NCBI GenBank assembly: GCA_963971225.1
Contig: OZ020269.1
Location: 31,703,264 to 31,767,263, forward strand
Reading direction: 5' to 3'
DNA length: 64,000 bases
Origin: Melieria omissa
Lineage: Eukaryota > Arthropoda > Insecta > Diptera > Ulidiidae
Position 1 is the stretch's first letter. Each line of letters begins with the position of its first letter. Positions 46,193 to 57,855 of this stretch are shown here, piece by piece. A program made the translations under genes and the position numbers. Under the pieces are notes generated by a model. That model did no database searches, was not told the origin of the DNA, and saw only the letters and a program-made list of their open reading frames with translations.

Positions 46193-47660
46193 TTAAGTGA
46201 GTCTGCTTTTCCCCTAAATTTATTTATAGTTACATAGCTATTTGATACATTCAAAAACTGTTCAAAGACGGTGGATAATTGAAAAGGAAACGAACATATT
46301 TTTCGAACCTTCATACCTTTTAAATAATAATTAAAACTATGCCATGAACGACTTTCCTGATAGAGAACAGAACCTTTGAATTCGAGTACTCCATACAAAT
46401 GTGCATTATTTACAATTTTCCCTTTTTTTGTCACTTCTTCTTCACTTTTTCAGTTGTGTTGTCAATATTTCGCATTTGTTGCTGAGACTTTGAGACTTAT
46501 TAAAATATCGACCTTTTAAACATCATTTCACATAAGAGTAACTTTGCCCTCAACCCAAAACAGTTTTGACATTAACAGTTTTCAATATAAGAAAACAGTT
46601 TTAAAATTAAGTTAATATGAACTTAGTCTTGTTTGACTGATCCTTTAGACTTTAATTTGACGATATTTAAATAAAATTGTTAGACAATCACCTGTTGGGC
46701 CGTTGAAAAGGACAAGAAACTAGCTTCTTAGTTCATTTCGTACTTTTGATTCGTTAACGAATCCTAGAAATTAGTCATGTTTGCAGATTTTTTTTATTAC
46801 GATACACCTGTGTAATCTAAAGTTCATTTTTTTTATATTATCTTATGTCTATAGGAAATCATTTTCTTATCATTTTTGGAAAACAAATCATTTATTAGAA
46901 AATTTAGAAATTTATTAGAAAAATGAATTTATAGAAAATATAATTTTTTTTAAAGACAATTTTTTCTCAACATTCTAAGCAAGCATTTTCTGAACTGAAG
47001 TCTTTGTGCTTAAGGCTTTTTTAAATTTTTGGGAGGGTCTTGAAATAGTTTTTTATTTGAAGATCCCCCCTAATTTTTAATAAGGAATATTTTCCCAAAA
47101 TATTTTTTTCAATATTTTACTAAATACAAGCTTATTATGAAAAAATTTGCTAAAAAAAAACAATAAAAAATGGGGTAAAAAATTGGTTGAAAGGATAATG
47201 TACAAACAAAAAAATATTCTGAGTTGTGTGCCAAATAACTTTGTTCTAGACATTGAAGTTTTATCTTTTCGACTTTTAAGTGGAAATTAAAACAAACGCA
47301 GTCATGCTGGACTATTACGTTGTTCGGAAAAACATCTTTGGGGTCCACATTCAGAAATATATGGTGGCTACTCTGTTGCAGAACTGCTGTGTTATTGGTT
47401 ACTAAATTTATCCTCATCGATATTGTTTCTACTCTCTCACTACTCTACGAGTTGTGCTATAGAACTGTACAACTATTGATAGCACTTACGATTTTATAGA
47501 TAGTTTTTTGGCACTATCGATACTATCGACTTTTTCTGACGTAACGTCAATGCCTCCAGAATGTTCTATGCTGGCAGTGCTGCCCTAAATATTCCGCTGT
47601 GACATTCAAATATAATATGTGGTTACGAGTGGAAACTATTTAACTGATTCATCTGAAGTT
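46193..47660. other. Non-coding AT-rich stretch
   Basis: No gene, RNA or repeat recognised. Confidence 0.5.
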
Positions 47661-48092
47661 AATGTCTTGATTACACGTTACTTGTAAAGTGGCAAAACAG
47701 TAAGATGATAGTTTACTAGGCCGAGAGATTTGAGTGGGCGAGTACAAGCGAGTAGGTGTTCAAATGTATTTTCTTTCCAGTGTGAAGTTAGTTCAGTTTT
47801 ATTACAGTCATTACATGTGACGAGCGAGTCAGTGAATTGATGCGGGAAGAAAAATAGTATAACGGGGAAATAGTACTCGGCCCAGTAAAAAAATAAATAA
47901 TAATAATAATAATAAAATAATTATTATTAATAAAAATAATAAAAATTAAAAAAAATTTGATTCTAGCGACTCTCTTGCCACCACACTTGGTTACTGACTC
48001 GGTCAACTACTCGCCTTACTGTTTAAATGTAACGAGCACTCGTCCGAACTACTGAATCTTCACTCTACTCGTTACGTGTAATCAAGGCATTA
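47661..48092. mobile_element. MITE with about 22-bp terminal inverted repeats
   Basis: The left end (plus strand) is TAATGTCTTGATTACACGTT. The right end in reverse complement is TAATGCCTTGATTACACGTA. Further in, AACAGTAAG and GCGAGTA also appear in inverted order. The interior has no protein frame and holds a (TAA)n-rich run at about 47888-47950. The flanking TA could be a target duplication but is ambiguous. Superfamily unknown. Confidence 0.6.
47888..47950. repeat. (TAA)n low-complexity run
   Basis: Imperfect TAA/TTA trinucleotide repeat inside the MITE, followed by an A-rich run. Confidence 0.85.
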
Positions 48093-50699
48093 GTCACAAT
48101 GAATAATATGTCTAGTAGAGGCATCCTGGATATTATTTGTTGTGTATGGAGAAGAGAGCGTTGGGCAATGCCACTTAAATCTTTAATATTAAATAACGTC
48201 GAATTTATAAATCGGACAGCATAAAACTTTTGTACAACGATGTTCCATGGACTTGTTGTTCCGGTATTGAAATTTCATGGCCCTTTAAAAAAAATTTTTC
48301 TGATAACTTTGAAACCAAGAGTTGCATATGAATGACATTCGGTGCGAAATCTCTGCTCCGGACGTACCATTCGACTGGAAAAGTGGATTATTTATAACTA
48401 AAATATTTATTATGAAATACCTTCGGAACTACAAGTTTTATAGCTTTGATAGGTAAATTGCATAGGCTTGAAAAAGGGGCGTGGTACCCTTCAATCAACT
48501 CAATTTTAATATCGAATAAGCTGCATAATTATGTAGCAAAAAAGGGGTCTTGGAAAAAGCTTTCTATATAAATCCTGTTCAGTGCAATTACCCGATGCAA
48601 GACCGAGTACAAACTATTGTAGTATAGTCGTGTATGACATAATTTTGATTTATGCGATAATATCGGATATAAAATCAGGCCACAGTTTTTGACGATTTCG
48701 GCCGCATATATATATTTTTCAAATATATTTTCGAACCACCCATTGTCACAGGCACGCAAAAGCGAATTCTTCAGAAGTTTTGAAAAAATAAGATTTTTCG
48801 AAATTTATTCAAAAACGCTTCTTTACAAAAATAACTTTCATTTTGTATTCAAAGACACAAAATTATTTTAGACAAATTTTTGTAGATGCATGGAAATTTT
48901 TTTTTTTTCAGAGTGATATTTTCAAACTTTGCATTAAGAATGGAAGATAATTAGTCGTCAATAGACGTGACAAGGCGGTGTACAAATCATATTTATTCAG
49001 TAAACGTTGAAATATTTGTTCCTCTTACTTATTTATAATCTCATGAAAAATTTCGAATCAATTAAAGTCACAGTTGTGTTTGATGTAAAAAACGTTTTCC
49101 CACGCTGGTCGCTTTTGTTGTGGCGATTGCCTGAAAGACGATTGCCACCTCTTGCTACATGTATGGGCGTTTCTCACGGCTGAAGGTGAGACGGTTGCTT
49201 TTTTGGAAAAAAGGAAACATTTTACTGCCGACGTGTGACCACTGCACAGAACACGCAAACACTCCGCCCCCATGTTTGCTTTTAATAGTAGCTACCGTTT
49301 ATTTTGTCCTTTTTTTTGTATGTAACTTCGTCACTAATTCAATTACTCACACTTGGCTGAAGGTCGGCCGCTCGCCCACCCGCCCGTGTGGCTTGTTTTC
49401 ACTCGAAAAATTGCAGACAATTTTTTAATATATGTACACACAAAGTGTACATACATACATATACACACACATGTAGATACATCAATACACCTGTGTGTGT
49501 GTGTGTGCGTGGCAGTGTACTGTTGCGAGCGGCACACAGGTGTCTCTGTCTGTCTAAAAGTTGAACTTGTGTAGTGGAGTAAATGCTTTCAACCGGCCGA
49601 TTAAATATGAGGTGTGCCTTTTTAAAAAAGTTTTCACCGCACATTTTGTGCTGCTCACCGCTCAGCACAGTGTCTTTTCTTCCATTAAATCGTTCCGGCT
49701 GCTGGCGGTGCGCTCTTGCGAAATGAACAAAATGATTTAATGCCAATTAAATTTTCTGCAATTTCATTAAGCAGCATAATAAAAAATATGCCATTGTTGG
49801 TGTTTGGCTTTTTCAAGGACTAGGCACCAATGCCGCGACATTTTGTTTCGATAAAATTGCACAGAAAACTCTGCAATTAATTCGAATAACATTTTAAAGT
49901 ACTGTCGGCTATTTCGCTAGCAACAACAATGCAAAATGAAGGCAACTTAAAACCGCCACAAACGCAATTAACCAAAACAAGGCGACAGCAAAATAGCTGA
50001 AGATTTTTGCTATTAAATTTCAAAATCCTTGCTTGTTTAGCTGTGTGGCTTTTATAAATTTAATTAATTTTCATTTAATTTTGTCATTTTGCGTTTACAA
50101 TGAACTATATTGACTGTTCGGCAAAATCCAGCAAATATAAATTATGTTGAAAATTTACAATATATGAGTTCGAAGGAATTATTATTATTTCAAGTAATCC
50201 AGTTGAGAAATCAAGGATTTTTAGGTGAATTTTAGTAAAACAAGATTTTCATAAATCAGTTCGGACTTAATTTTTAACAGGATTGAACGACTGTGTGCGA
50301 AGCTAAATTAAAAAGGCCAAAAAACCAAAAACAAAACACGGGCTAGGAATTATGTTCCAAACATGACATCATTCAAAGGTTGTTTGCGGCTTTGGATGGC
50401 ACGGATACCAACGATCGAATCTTCAGTGACTTCTTCAGAGTTTCAGCTAAAGGTCATAGCCGCATAAGGAAGGGCCAAGTGCCCTCGGCCAATTGTGATT
50501 GTTATATTTTTCTAATAATAGTATTAATAGGTAACCATTTTTCCAATAACTAATCCCCGATCTGCCAAAATTAATATAGTAAATAATAACCAAAGTGAAT
50601 AACTTTCTTAGTAGTCATCTGATTTAGATGATACTGAGACATATTATTGATATAACTTAGACGCATTATCTGAAAAATCTGTGGAACTTAAAAGTTAGT
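48093..50699. other. Non-coding stretch
   Basis: A (TG)n run lies at about 49492-49507, with an ACATACAT-rich patch at 49435-49480. Frames crossing these are spurious. Nothing else recognised. Confidence 0.5.
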
Positions 50700-51445
50700 A
50701 TAACCTTAAAAAAATTTGTTTTTTTATTAAAAAATTTTTCATATTTTTTTATTAAAAAACAATTTTTTATCAAGTTAGAATTTTGATAAAAACACCAAAA
50801 TTTTTTATATATCCCTCAGATAATGTTTAAAAACATATATTATTTTCACATTTTTTCTACCTGCGTGATACATATGTTAAAACTGTAATGTATTAAATTT
50901 TTTTAGGTGTGTGCGGTACAATCAGCAAAGTTTGCTTATATACATATTTCTCATAAAATATTTTTATATATTTACCAAAATTTTTTTCAACTGAGTGATA
51001 CCTACAAAAATAAAATGTAATGCTTTAATTAAAATAATATGTAATTTTTTTATTAAAAACAAAATAAAATGTATGTTTTAATTTTTTTTATTAAAATGTA
51101 ATTTCGTAATTTTTTGTAGGTTATGTTTGCCACACAATCATCAATTCTTTTCTATATATATATGTACATTTCTCACATAGTACTTTAAAATATATATTTT
51201 TTTTAGATTTTTTTCCACCTGCGTGGTACCTATCATAAAAAAAATAAAATGTAATTCTTAAATTTTTTTATAAAAATAAAATGCAATTTTTTGATTTTTT
51301 TATACAAATAAAATGTAATTTTTTAATTTTTTTTAGGTTATGTTTGCCGTACAATCACCAACTCTTTTCTATATATTTTTCACATAGTACTTTAAACTAT
51401 ATATGCATTTTTGTAAGATTTTTTTCCACCTGCGTAATCCCTCAA
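50700..51445 (+). repeat. AT-rich diverged tandem repeat
   Basis: The module 'TTTTTTCCACCTGCGTGRTACC' (written as variants; longest exact shared run under 20) occurs near 50858, 50988, 51215 and 51426. It is followed by AATAAAATGTAAT and preceded, in the later units, by GGTTATGTTTGCC and CTTTTCTATATAT. Spacings are 130, 227 and 211 bp. Family not recognised. Confidence 0.7.
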
Positions 51446-51632
51446 ACAAATGATGATAGTCTTACCAAAGTTGTCTTCATAGTAGCATTAGCGAAAATCT
51501 TCACCAAAAAGTAAATTTTTATAGATGCACTTACATCTGTTAGCCTCGTGGCGTCCTCGCATATATGAAAATTTTAGTTGCTAACACAGGCATTCGTTCA
51601 AAAATGAATCATCTCGACTCAAATGAATTAAA
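51446..51632. other. Non-coding stretch
   Basis: Nothing recognised. Confidence 0.45.
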
Positions 51633-51956
51633 TTATCGTCTAAAGATGATCTTTCGGCTAAAATTGGGATCTTCTAAAGCCCAATCAGCAAACAAACAAC
51701 GTTGACTGTAGTCAAGAACTTTAAGCTCTAGGATCATTCGAATCTTGCTCGGATGCAGTTCCAAGTATCGACAAAAATATTTCCAAGTTGATGTATACAA
51801 AAGGCTGAGTTCTAGTGCACAAGTAGGAACTGATTGCTTTGGGTTCTCCTGCACATTTTCACAGACAGCGGCCATGTTCTCAGCTGATCTGGCATTCCTT
51901 TGAAGTACAAATGCTGATTGATGGTTTAGCGAACCGGTCGTCTCAAATGTGGCCAC
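51633..51956 (-). pseudogene. Tc1/mariner-like transposase N-terminal fragment
   Basis: The 107-codon minus-strand frame reads FETTGSLNHQ, RNARSAENMAAVCENV, SVPTCALELSLLYTSTW, YLELHPSKIRMILELK and LFADWALEDPNFSRKIIF. This matches the DNA-binding half (HTH repeats, DUF4817-associated) of a large insect Tc1/mariner-like family: ARS.EN, ELG.SY.T.WRIL, L.LHPYK.QL.QELK, FADW. It stops just before the expected first catalytic Asp (IIFSDEAHF in relatives), so no catalytic core remains. The family name is from memory. Confidence 0.7.
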
Positions 51957-53148
51957 TTAACTTTAGAAAGTCCACTTTGAAGTGACATCGTATTACCCAA
52001 AAGTAAGTTGTAAGTTTTCTTTAATAAAACACTCTGTTTGCTAACAAAGTTTTATCATTTGGGCCCACTCTTCAATCGTGAAATAGGGGTTTGGTATCAG
52101 TGACTGAATTACAGACAACAGACTTAACAGACGACAGCTAAAGTCTTAAACACAGTCTTCCAGTCTTTAACATATAAATTTACATACTTCTCTTACATTC
52201 AAACAACATCAGAGAGACTAAGACAACAGTATATTTGCTGTGAACTGTACGTTTTCAACATCTGCGAGCAAAAATGAAGTTTTTCTACACACTCAACACT
52301 TCTACGTCCACTGTCGCTTTCGCCAAAACAATCGTCCATGTAAGTGCAATGCATTTTTGATCGCTCGTTGATGTTTCTTTTCACAAGTGTTGTTTTTTAC
52401 TACACATTTGTGTCCTTGTCTGCGTCAGCGACTGAGTGCGATTTCGTGTCTATGCGCCTAACTGCCACTGATTTGATTTCCGTGCCGTTTTATGGACACG
52501 CTGGCAGCACTCAAGCGAGAGACAGTTTCGGGTCGAACGTACAACGTAAAATTGTCCAAAAAAAAATTGCCACAATTGCAGCTCGCAATTGATAAACCCC
52601 CGAAATCGGCTACATTAAACTGAACCAACTGTCGATTATCTTTCAACTTCGATCGCATTGAAATTCCGCACAGCAGCTGTAAATTTTCGTCATTTTGCGT
52701 CATTTTTAAATACCGATTTTTACCTTTTTTCCCCAATTTCACTTGCTCGTTTTATGCGCGCTACGTGATGACTTTGATGTTGTTGCAATGTGCAACAACA
52801 ACAACAACAACAACAGCAGCAACATTAGCAACAACATTTACAAGCGGCAGCTCAAGTCATAAATCGCGGCGGCAACGAAAACCGGCTGCACGAATGTAAC
52901 AAATGTTAGCGCCATTTGCAGCATCGCAGCCATGTTTGGCGAACAGCAGACGCGGAAGTTTCACTTAATGCAGACGGCAACTCACCTGGCCTTATCTCGA
53001 CGCACAACATTCCTTGTGCCATCATAAGCCACACACACCGCCCCTCTCCGTTGCAGTTGCCAACGTGCCGCTGCAAATGTTAGAACGGATAATAAATAAT
53101 TTTTTATGGCAGCTTAAGCGGCATTTTCGGTATTCCAGTTTTCATACA
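51957..53148. other. Non-coding stretch with (CAA)n
   Basis: A (CAA)n/(CAG)n opa-like run lies at about 52792-52822. Patch 52740-53060 is somewhat GC-richer. No gene recognised. Confidence 0.5.
52792..52822. repeat. (CAA)n trinucleotide repeat
   Basis: About eight CAA units followed by CAG units, typical of fly non-coding DNA. Confidence 0.9.
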
Positions 53149-53878
53149 TAAAGGGTGATCAAAATTCACTTTCTCCAGGTAGTGTTTTCTAGCCAATTGT
53201 GGTGTGTTGACGGTTCTATTAAGCAATAAAAATGGCCATTGTAGGCATCCGGAAGTATAAGGTATGATGCTGCTCAGTTCGGACAGGTTAGCTATGAAGA
53301 CAAGTAAGTAAGAAGCCAAGAAGAAATACACCTACAGGCTTTCCATAGGGTTTATTTCTGTACTTTTTGTTTCAAGATTAGTTGCCATACAGATTTCTTT
53401 TCTACAGCTTTCACCGCAGTGATAGCGAGGTATATCTAGTTGAACCGCGAGATATATTTAGAGCCAAACCGCATAATGCCCGTCATAACCCCAGCCAGAT
53501 CCCTAAGTGGAGTTGGCAAAAAATCATTTACTCTTCAAGGATCGTTTTTGGACAACCCTTGATTTGTCATCAAAAGGAAAACATTCCTAATTTGTCAACC
53601 AGCATTGGTTTCGATGTTATAACGCAGCATTCTCTTGCCAGTTCATGTGCTAACTCACTGCACAGAATTCAGGTGTGGCCGAGCATTCAGGAGATGATGT
53701 CATTCACTTAAACCTTTTGCTTCATGTTTTTACTGGTGAAAAAAAAATTTTTAATTTATCGATTTAGTCCTCTGTGTAGTTACAGCAAAAACATCCCACA
53801 CCAATTTTTTCTACAGGAAAGAATGTTCCCCTAAGGAATAGGAATTATACTCATCGTCTTTTACTGGTAAAGGGACCC

Positions 53879-53956
53879 CGCTCTCTTTCTCTCCATCCCT
53901 CTCTCTCTTTCCCCTCTTTCTTTCCTTCTCCCTCTCTCTCTCTCTCCCCCTCTCTA
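53879..53956. repeat. CT-rich low-complexity tract
   Basis: About 78 bases of almost pure pyrimidine on the plus strand. It yields a Glu/Arg/Gly-rich spurious frame on the minus strand. Confidence 0.9.
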
Positions 53957-54682
53957 TACCCACGGCTCACGACTTCATCACAACTGTGAAGAAGGCGCAA
54001 GAATTCTGTTAGTCTAAGGATACAGCAGTAGTTTACTTTCCAATTGTTTACAATGTATTCCATATTTAAGTCTTCGCCACAAATCAAACAGTCCATCATA
54101 AAACGCAACACCCTCAACACCCAGATTGTCAAAACACAGTGCATCCTAACTGAACTCGAAATCAAATCGAACAACAACCATCTCTGTTGTTTCCAGTCAA
54201 TGTCCCAAATAGTTAAAGAACATCCTACAAATAAGCCAAAAGAGGTTCGAGTTGGCACAACCCATGGGCGTTATTAAGAATACTTTTTCGATCTAGAGAG
54301 AAAGCTATAAAGCTCATCCTGATTGCATGATTTTAGGTTCCTTGTAACTAGTAAAAAGTACACTAACATAAAAAACATCTTTACTGTAGTCAGATACCTC
54401 CACATTTTCATTGAAGGCACTGAAGTCATTGAGATCCTTGGAGTCATTGTGCCATCGGCTCCGTGGCTGTGAGGTATGCAGTGCATCTCATCGAGACTAC
54501 GGTCGAAGTTGTGAAGATGAAAAGAAAATCGAATTGGAACAAGTTTCCTCCATAAATACGTTGAACTTCAGAGAAACCATCTACATCTTTGGCCATGGAT
54601 TCCTTGAGGACCTGAATATTCTTATCCGACCGTTTCTTGTGGAACTCACTGACAAAAGAAAGATTCAAGAAACATTCTGCTG

Positions 54683-54778
54683 GATACCACAATAGGCCCT
54701 AAGAGTCTTTGAGCGTGCACACCAATGATGAGAAAGCTGCCGTTTAACCTAAACTAACCTAACTAAACCTAACCTAAA
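54683..54778 (+). mobile_element. Diverged SINE/LINE-type 3' tail
   Basis: GGATACCACAATAGGCCCTAAG, a diverged middle, then GAAAGCTGCC and TAACCTAAACTAACCTAACT (quoted in blocks). This resembles the order GGTATCACAATGGGCC, CCTAAG, GAGAGCTGCC, ACC repeats of the LINE tail. Upstream coding sequence is not recognisable. Confidence 0.45.
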
Positions 54779-54907
54779 AAATTCCAAATTGTTAATTTGA
54801 TCAGACAAACATTGAAACATGATTCAAACTAACATTTGCATGATTATTGATGGCCAAGTCTTCTATAATGCTGCCAACATAGAAAACTCTCATTGGATCA
54901 CCCTTTA

Positions 54908-56478
54908 TTTTCGTAACTAGGCAACCTCCCCTATTCGAAGGCACCGCATAGAGCGCAAGTTTTATTTTGCCACTACTGTTACATTAGTTGTTTTTGTTGT
55001 TTGTATTGTCATGCAACACTGGCAATTGTTCTGCTTATTTTCAGCTGTTTTCATGTGCCAATTGTTGGCAGCGATGGCGACATTGTCGTTGCCGCCGGCT
55101 ATGTGAATGCCATCGCTGCTGCCGCTGCAACGACAACAACAACGGCTGCCGCTTTCGGTGGTAAATCAAAATAAAATCCGATTTGGCTCCTATTGATTTG
55201 TGTTTGCGGTTTTTCGCCGAGCTGCGTCCGCAACCGGGTGCAACACTGGCGTTGTCGCGCACCGGCCGTGCAACATTAGCCGCACGTTGCAAGTAAATTG
55301 AATGTTTATTTTGTGCCCTTTGCGCAAATTCGTCGGGCGGGCGGCAGTACTTAACGGTAAATGCGGCCAAATGCTGCGCCGCAATAGGGGAATGGCAGGC
55401 AAGAGCCTAAAATCAGGTCGACTGAAAGCCGAAACGGGATGAACAGGTGAAGGGCGACTGTGGCATAAAATGGCAACGGCCGCCGGACGGACGTACCGAC
55501 GGCAAAAATGAGAAATGCGTTAATGCCGCACAAAAGGTAGGAAACACGAAGCACGAAAAGCAACCGATGGCTACTTGCGAACGGCCGCAGCAAATGGATT
55601 TTACGAGTATCCTATCGAAATTTCACTGCCTGAATGGCGTTGCGCTGCGCCGCTTCACGTTGGTGACTGGCCGAGGACGCGCGACGGACGGGTCGGTGTG
55701 AGTCTGTGTCGAGAGCAGCGTTGAAAGGTTTTATGGCTTGTTTATGGCCGAGCGCCTCGTGCAGCAAATTTCGACAATGGACGCCAATTTCATAACGGAA
55801 AATTGTGAGGCAGCATTTAATTGAATTTCACCGTTAGCCGTTGCTTTGGTTAATAAAATTAATTTTGTGCTCACCTTTTTTTATGCACAAAAACGGCCAC
55901 AACGATTGGTTAACTTTCTCGCCCTGAGTTCACACTGTGGCGAGCATTTTATAGCTTTTGCCAAATGAAATAGAAAGCTGGCGCTAAGAGGAGATCGTGA
56001 AAGTGCCGATAGTAGCGCAACTAAGTCGCCGCTTTTAGAAGTTTGCGTGCAATCGAGCATGAAGTGTAGATTTCAAAGCAACACAGCGAAATGTTGTTTC
56101 GCTTCGTTGTAACTTAAACATGACTTTTGGCTTTAAGTTTAGTTTATTTTCAAATTCAACGCAGTCTAATTTTTAGTTGGCTATACTTTTGCATGAGATA
56201 CATGAGTCAAATTGGAGCAACTAATATTTAGAAGGAGGAGGAACCAGCAGCAAAGATGGTCCTTCGAAAATCGGAGACGCCGCTTGTCAAAATGGTGATT
56301 CAAGTTTTTCACTACTTTTCCATTAAGCTCTCACTTCTTGTACCAAGTTCAAAAGAAATACGGCTTTCACATGAAAAGTTGGTTTGACAAAGATCCAACG
56401 CTGAGAAAATGAGAACATATGAAACATTGAGATGACATCCTGATTGCTGTTCTGACTGATGACTTTCCATTGATTGGT
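54908..56478. other. Non-coding stretch, GC-richer at 55060-55740
   Basis: 55060-55740 is relatively GC-rich and CpG-containing, open in several frames on both strands without a recognisable domain. It could be an untranslated exon or regulatory DNA of a neighbouring gene; unproven. Confidence 0.4.
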
Positions 56479-57855
56479 TAGACTAGACTAGACTAGACTA
56501 GACTCGAACTAGACTTGAACTAGACTTGAACTAGACTTGAACTAGACTTGAACTAGACTTGAACTAGACTTGAACTAGACTTGAACTAGACTTGAACTAG
56601 ACTTGAACTAGACTTGAACTAGACTTGAACTAGACTTGAACTAGACTTGAACTAGACTTGAACTACGCTTGAACTAGACTTGAACTAGACTTGAACTAGA
56701 CTTGAACTAGACTTGAACTAGACTTGAACTAGACTTGAACTAGACTTGAACTAGACTTGAACTAGACTTGAACTAGACTTGAACTAGACTTGAACTAGAC
56801 TTAAACTAGACTTGAACTAGACTTGAACTAGACTTGAACTAGACTTGAACTAGACTTGAACTAGACTTGAACTAGACTTGAACTAGACTTGAACTAGACT
56901 TGAACTAGACTTGAACTAGACTTGAACTAGACTTGAACTAGACTTGAACTAGACTTGAACTAGACTTGAACTAGACTTGAACTAGACTTGAACTAGACTT
57001 AAACTAGACTTGAACTAGACTTGAACTAGACTTGAACTAGACTTGAACTAGACTTGAACTAGACTTGAACTAGACTTAAACTAGACTTGAACTAGACTTG
57101 AACTAGACTTGAACTAGACTTGAACTAGACTTGAACTAGACTTTAACTAGACTTTAACTAGACTTTAACTAGACTTGAACTAGACTTGAACTAGACTAGA
57201 ACTAGACTAGAACTAGACTAGAACTAGACTAGAACTAGACTAGAACTAGACTTGAACTAGACTTGAACTAGACTTGAACTAGACTTGAACTAGACTTGAA
57301 CTAGACTTGAACTAGACTTGAACTAGACTTGAACTAGACTTGAACTAGACTTGAACTAGACTTGAACTAGACTTGAACTAGACTTGAACTAGACTTGAAC
57401 TAGACTTGAGCTAGACTTGAACTAGACTTAAACTAGACTTGAACTAGACTTGAACTAGACTTCAACTAGACTTGAACTAGACTTGAATTAGACTTGAACT
57501 AGACTTGAACCAGACTTGAGCTAGACTTGAACTAGACTTGAACTAGACTTGAACTAGACTTGAACTAGATTTGAACTAGACTCAAACTAGACTTAAACTA
57601 GACTTGAAGTAGACTCAAACTAGACTCAAACTAGACTCAAACTAGACTCAAACTAGGCTCAAACTAGACTCAAACTAGACTCAAACTAGACTCAAACTAG
57701 ACTCAAACTAGGCTCAAACTAGACTCAAACTAGACTCAAACTAGACTTGAACTAGATTTGAACTGAACTTGAACTGGACTAGAACTGGACTTAAACTGGA
57801 CTTATATTAGACTTGAACTAGACTTGAACTAGAGTTGAACCCCACTAGAACTAGC
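56479..57855 (+). repeat. 11-bp minisatellite, ACTAGACTTGA
   Basis: About 120 head-to-tail 11-bp units. The array opens with pentamers GACTA GACTA GACTA GACTA (56480-56499). It then becomes uniform ACTAGACTTGA. It has an internal cluster of ACTAGACTAGA (about 57187-57250), a few TTTAA units near 57140-57170, and a late cluster of ACTAGACTCAA (about 57605-57740) before decaying. Every unit holds CTAG. There is no coding frame. Confidence 0.97.

Larger units (their letters stand above)
53151..54905. mobile_element. TA-flanked element with short inverted ends
   Basis: TA at 53149-53150 and 54906-54907. The left end is AAGGGTGATC and the right end in reverse complement is AAGGGTGATCC. Weaker similarity continues inward (GTTTTCTA in both). 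TA duplication and AGGGTG ends fit the Tc1/mariner superfamily. The 1755-bp interior has no transposase that I can recognise, a CT-rich run at 53879-53956 and a SINE/LINE-type tail near 54683-54778, so other insertions may lie within it. Confidence 0.5.

Noticed and set aside
53851..54258. 135-codon minus-strand frame with Glu/Arg/Gly-rich end
   Set aside because: The end is the translation of a CT-rich tract and the rest has no recognisable domain.
56479..57855. CRISPR-like array
   Set aside because: The unit is 11 bp, directly tandem with no spacers, in eukaryotic sequence; it is a minisatellite.
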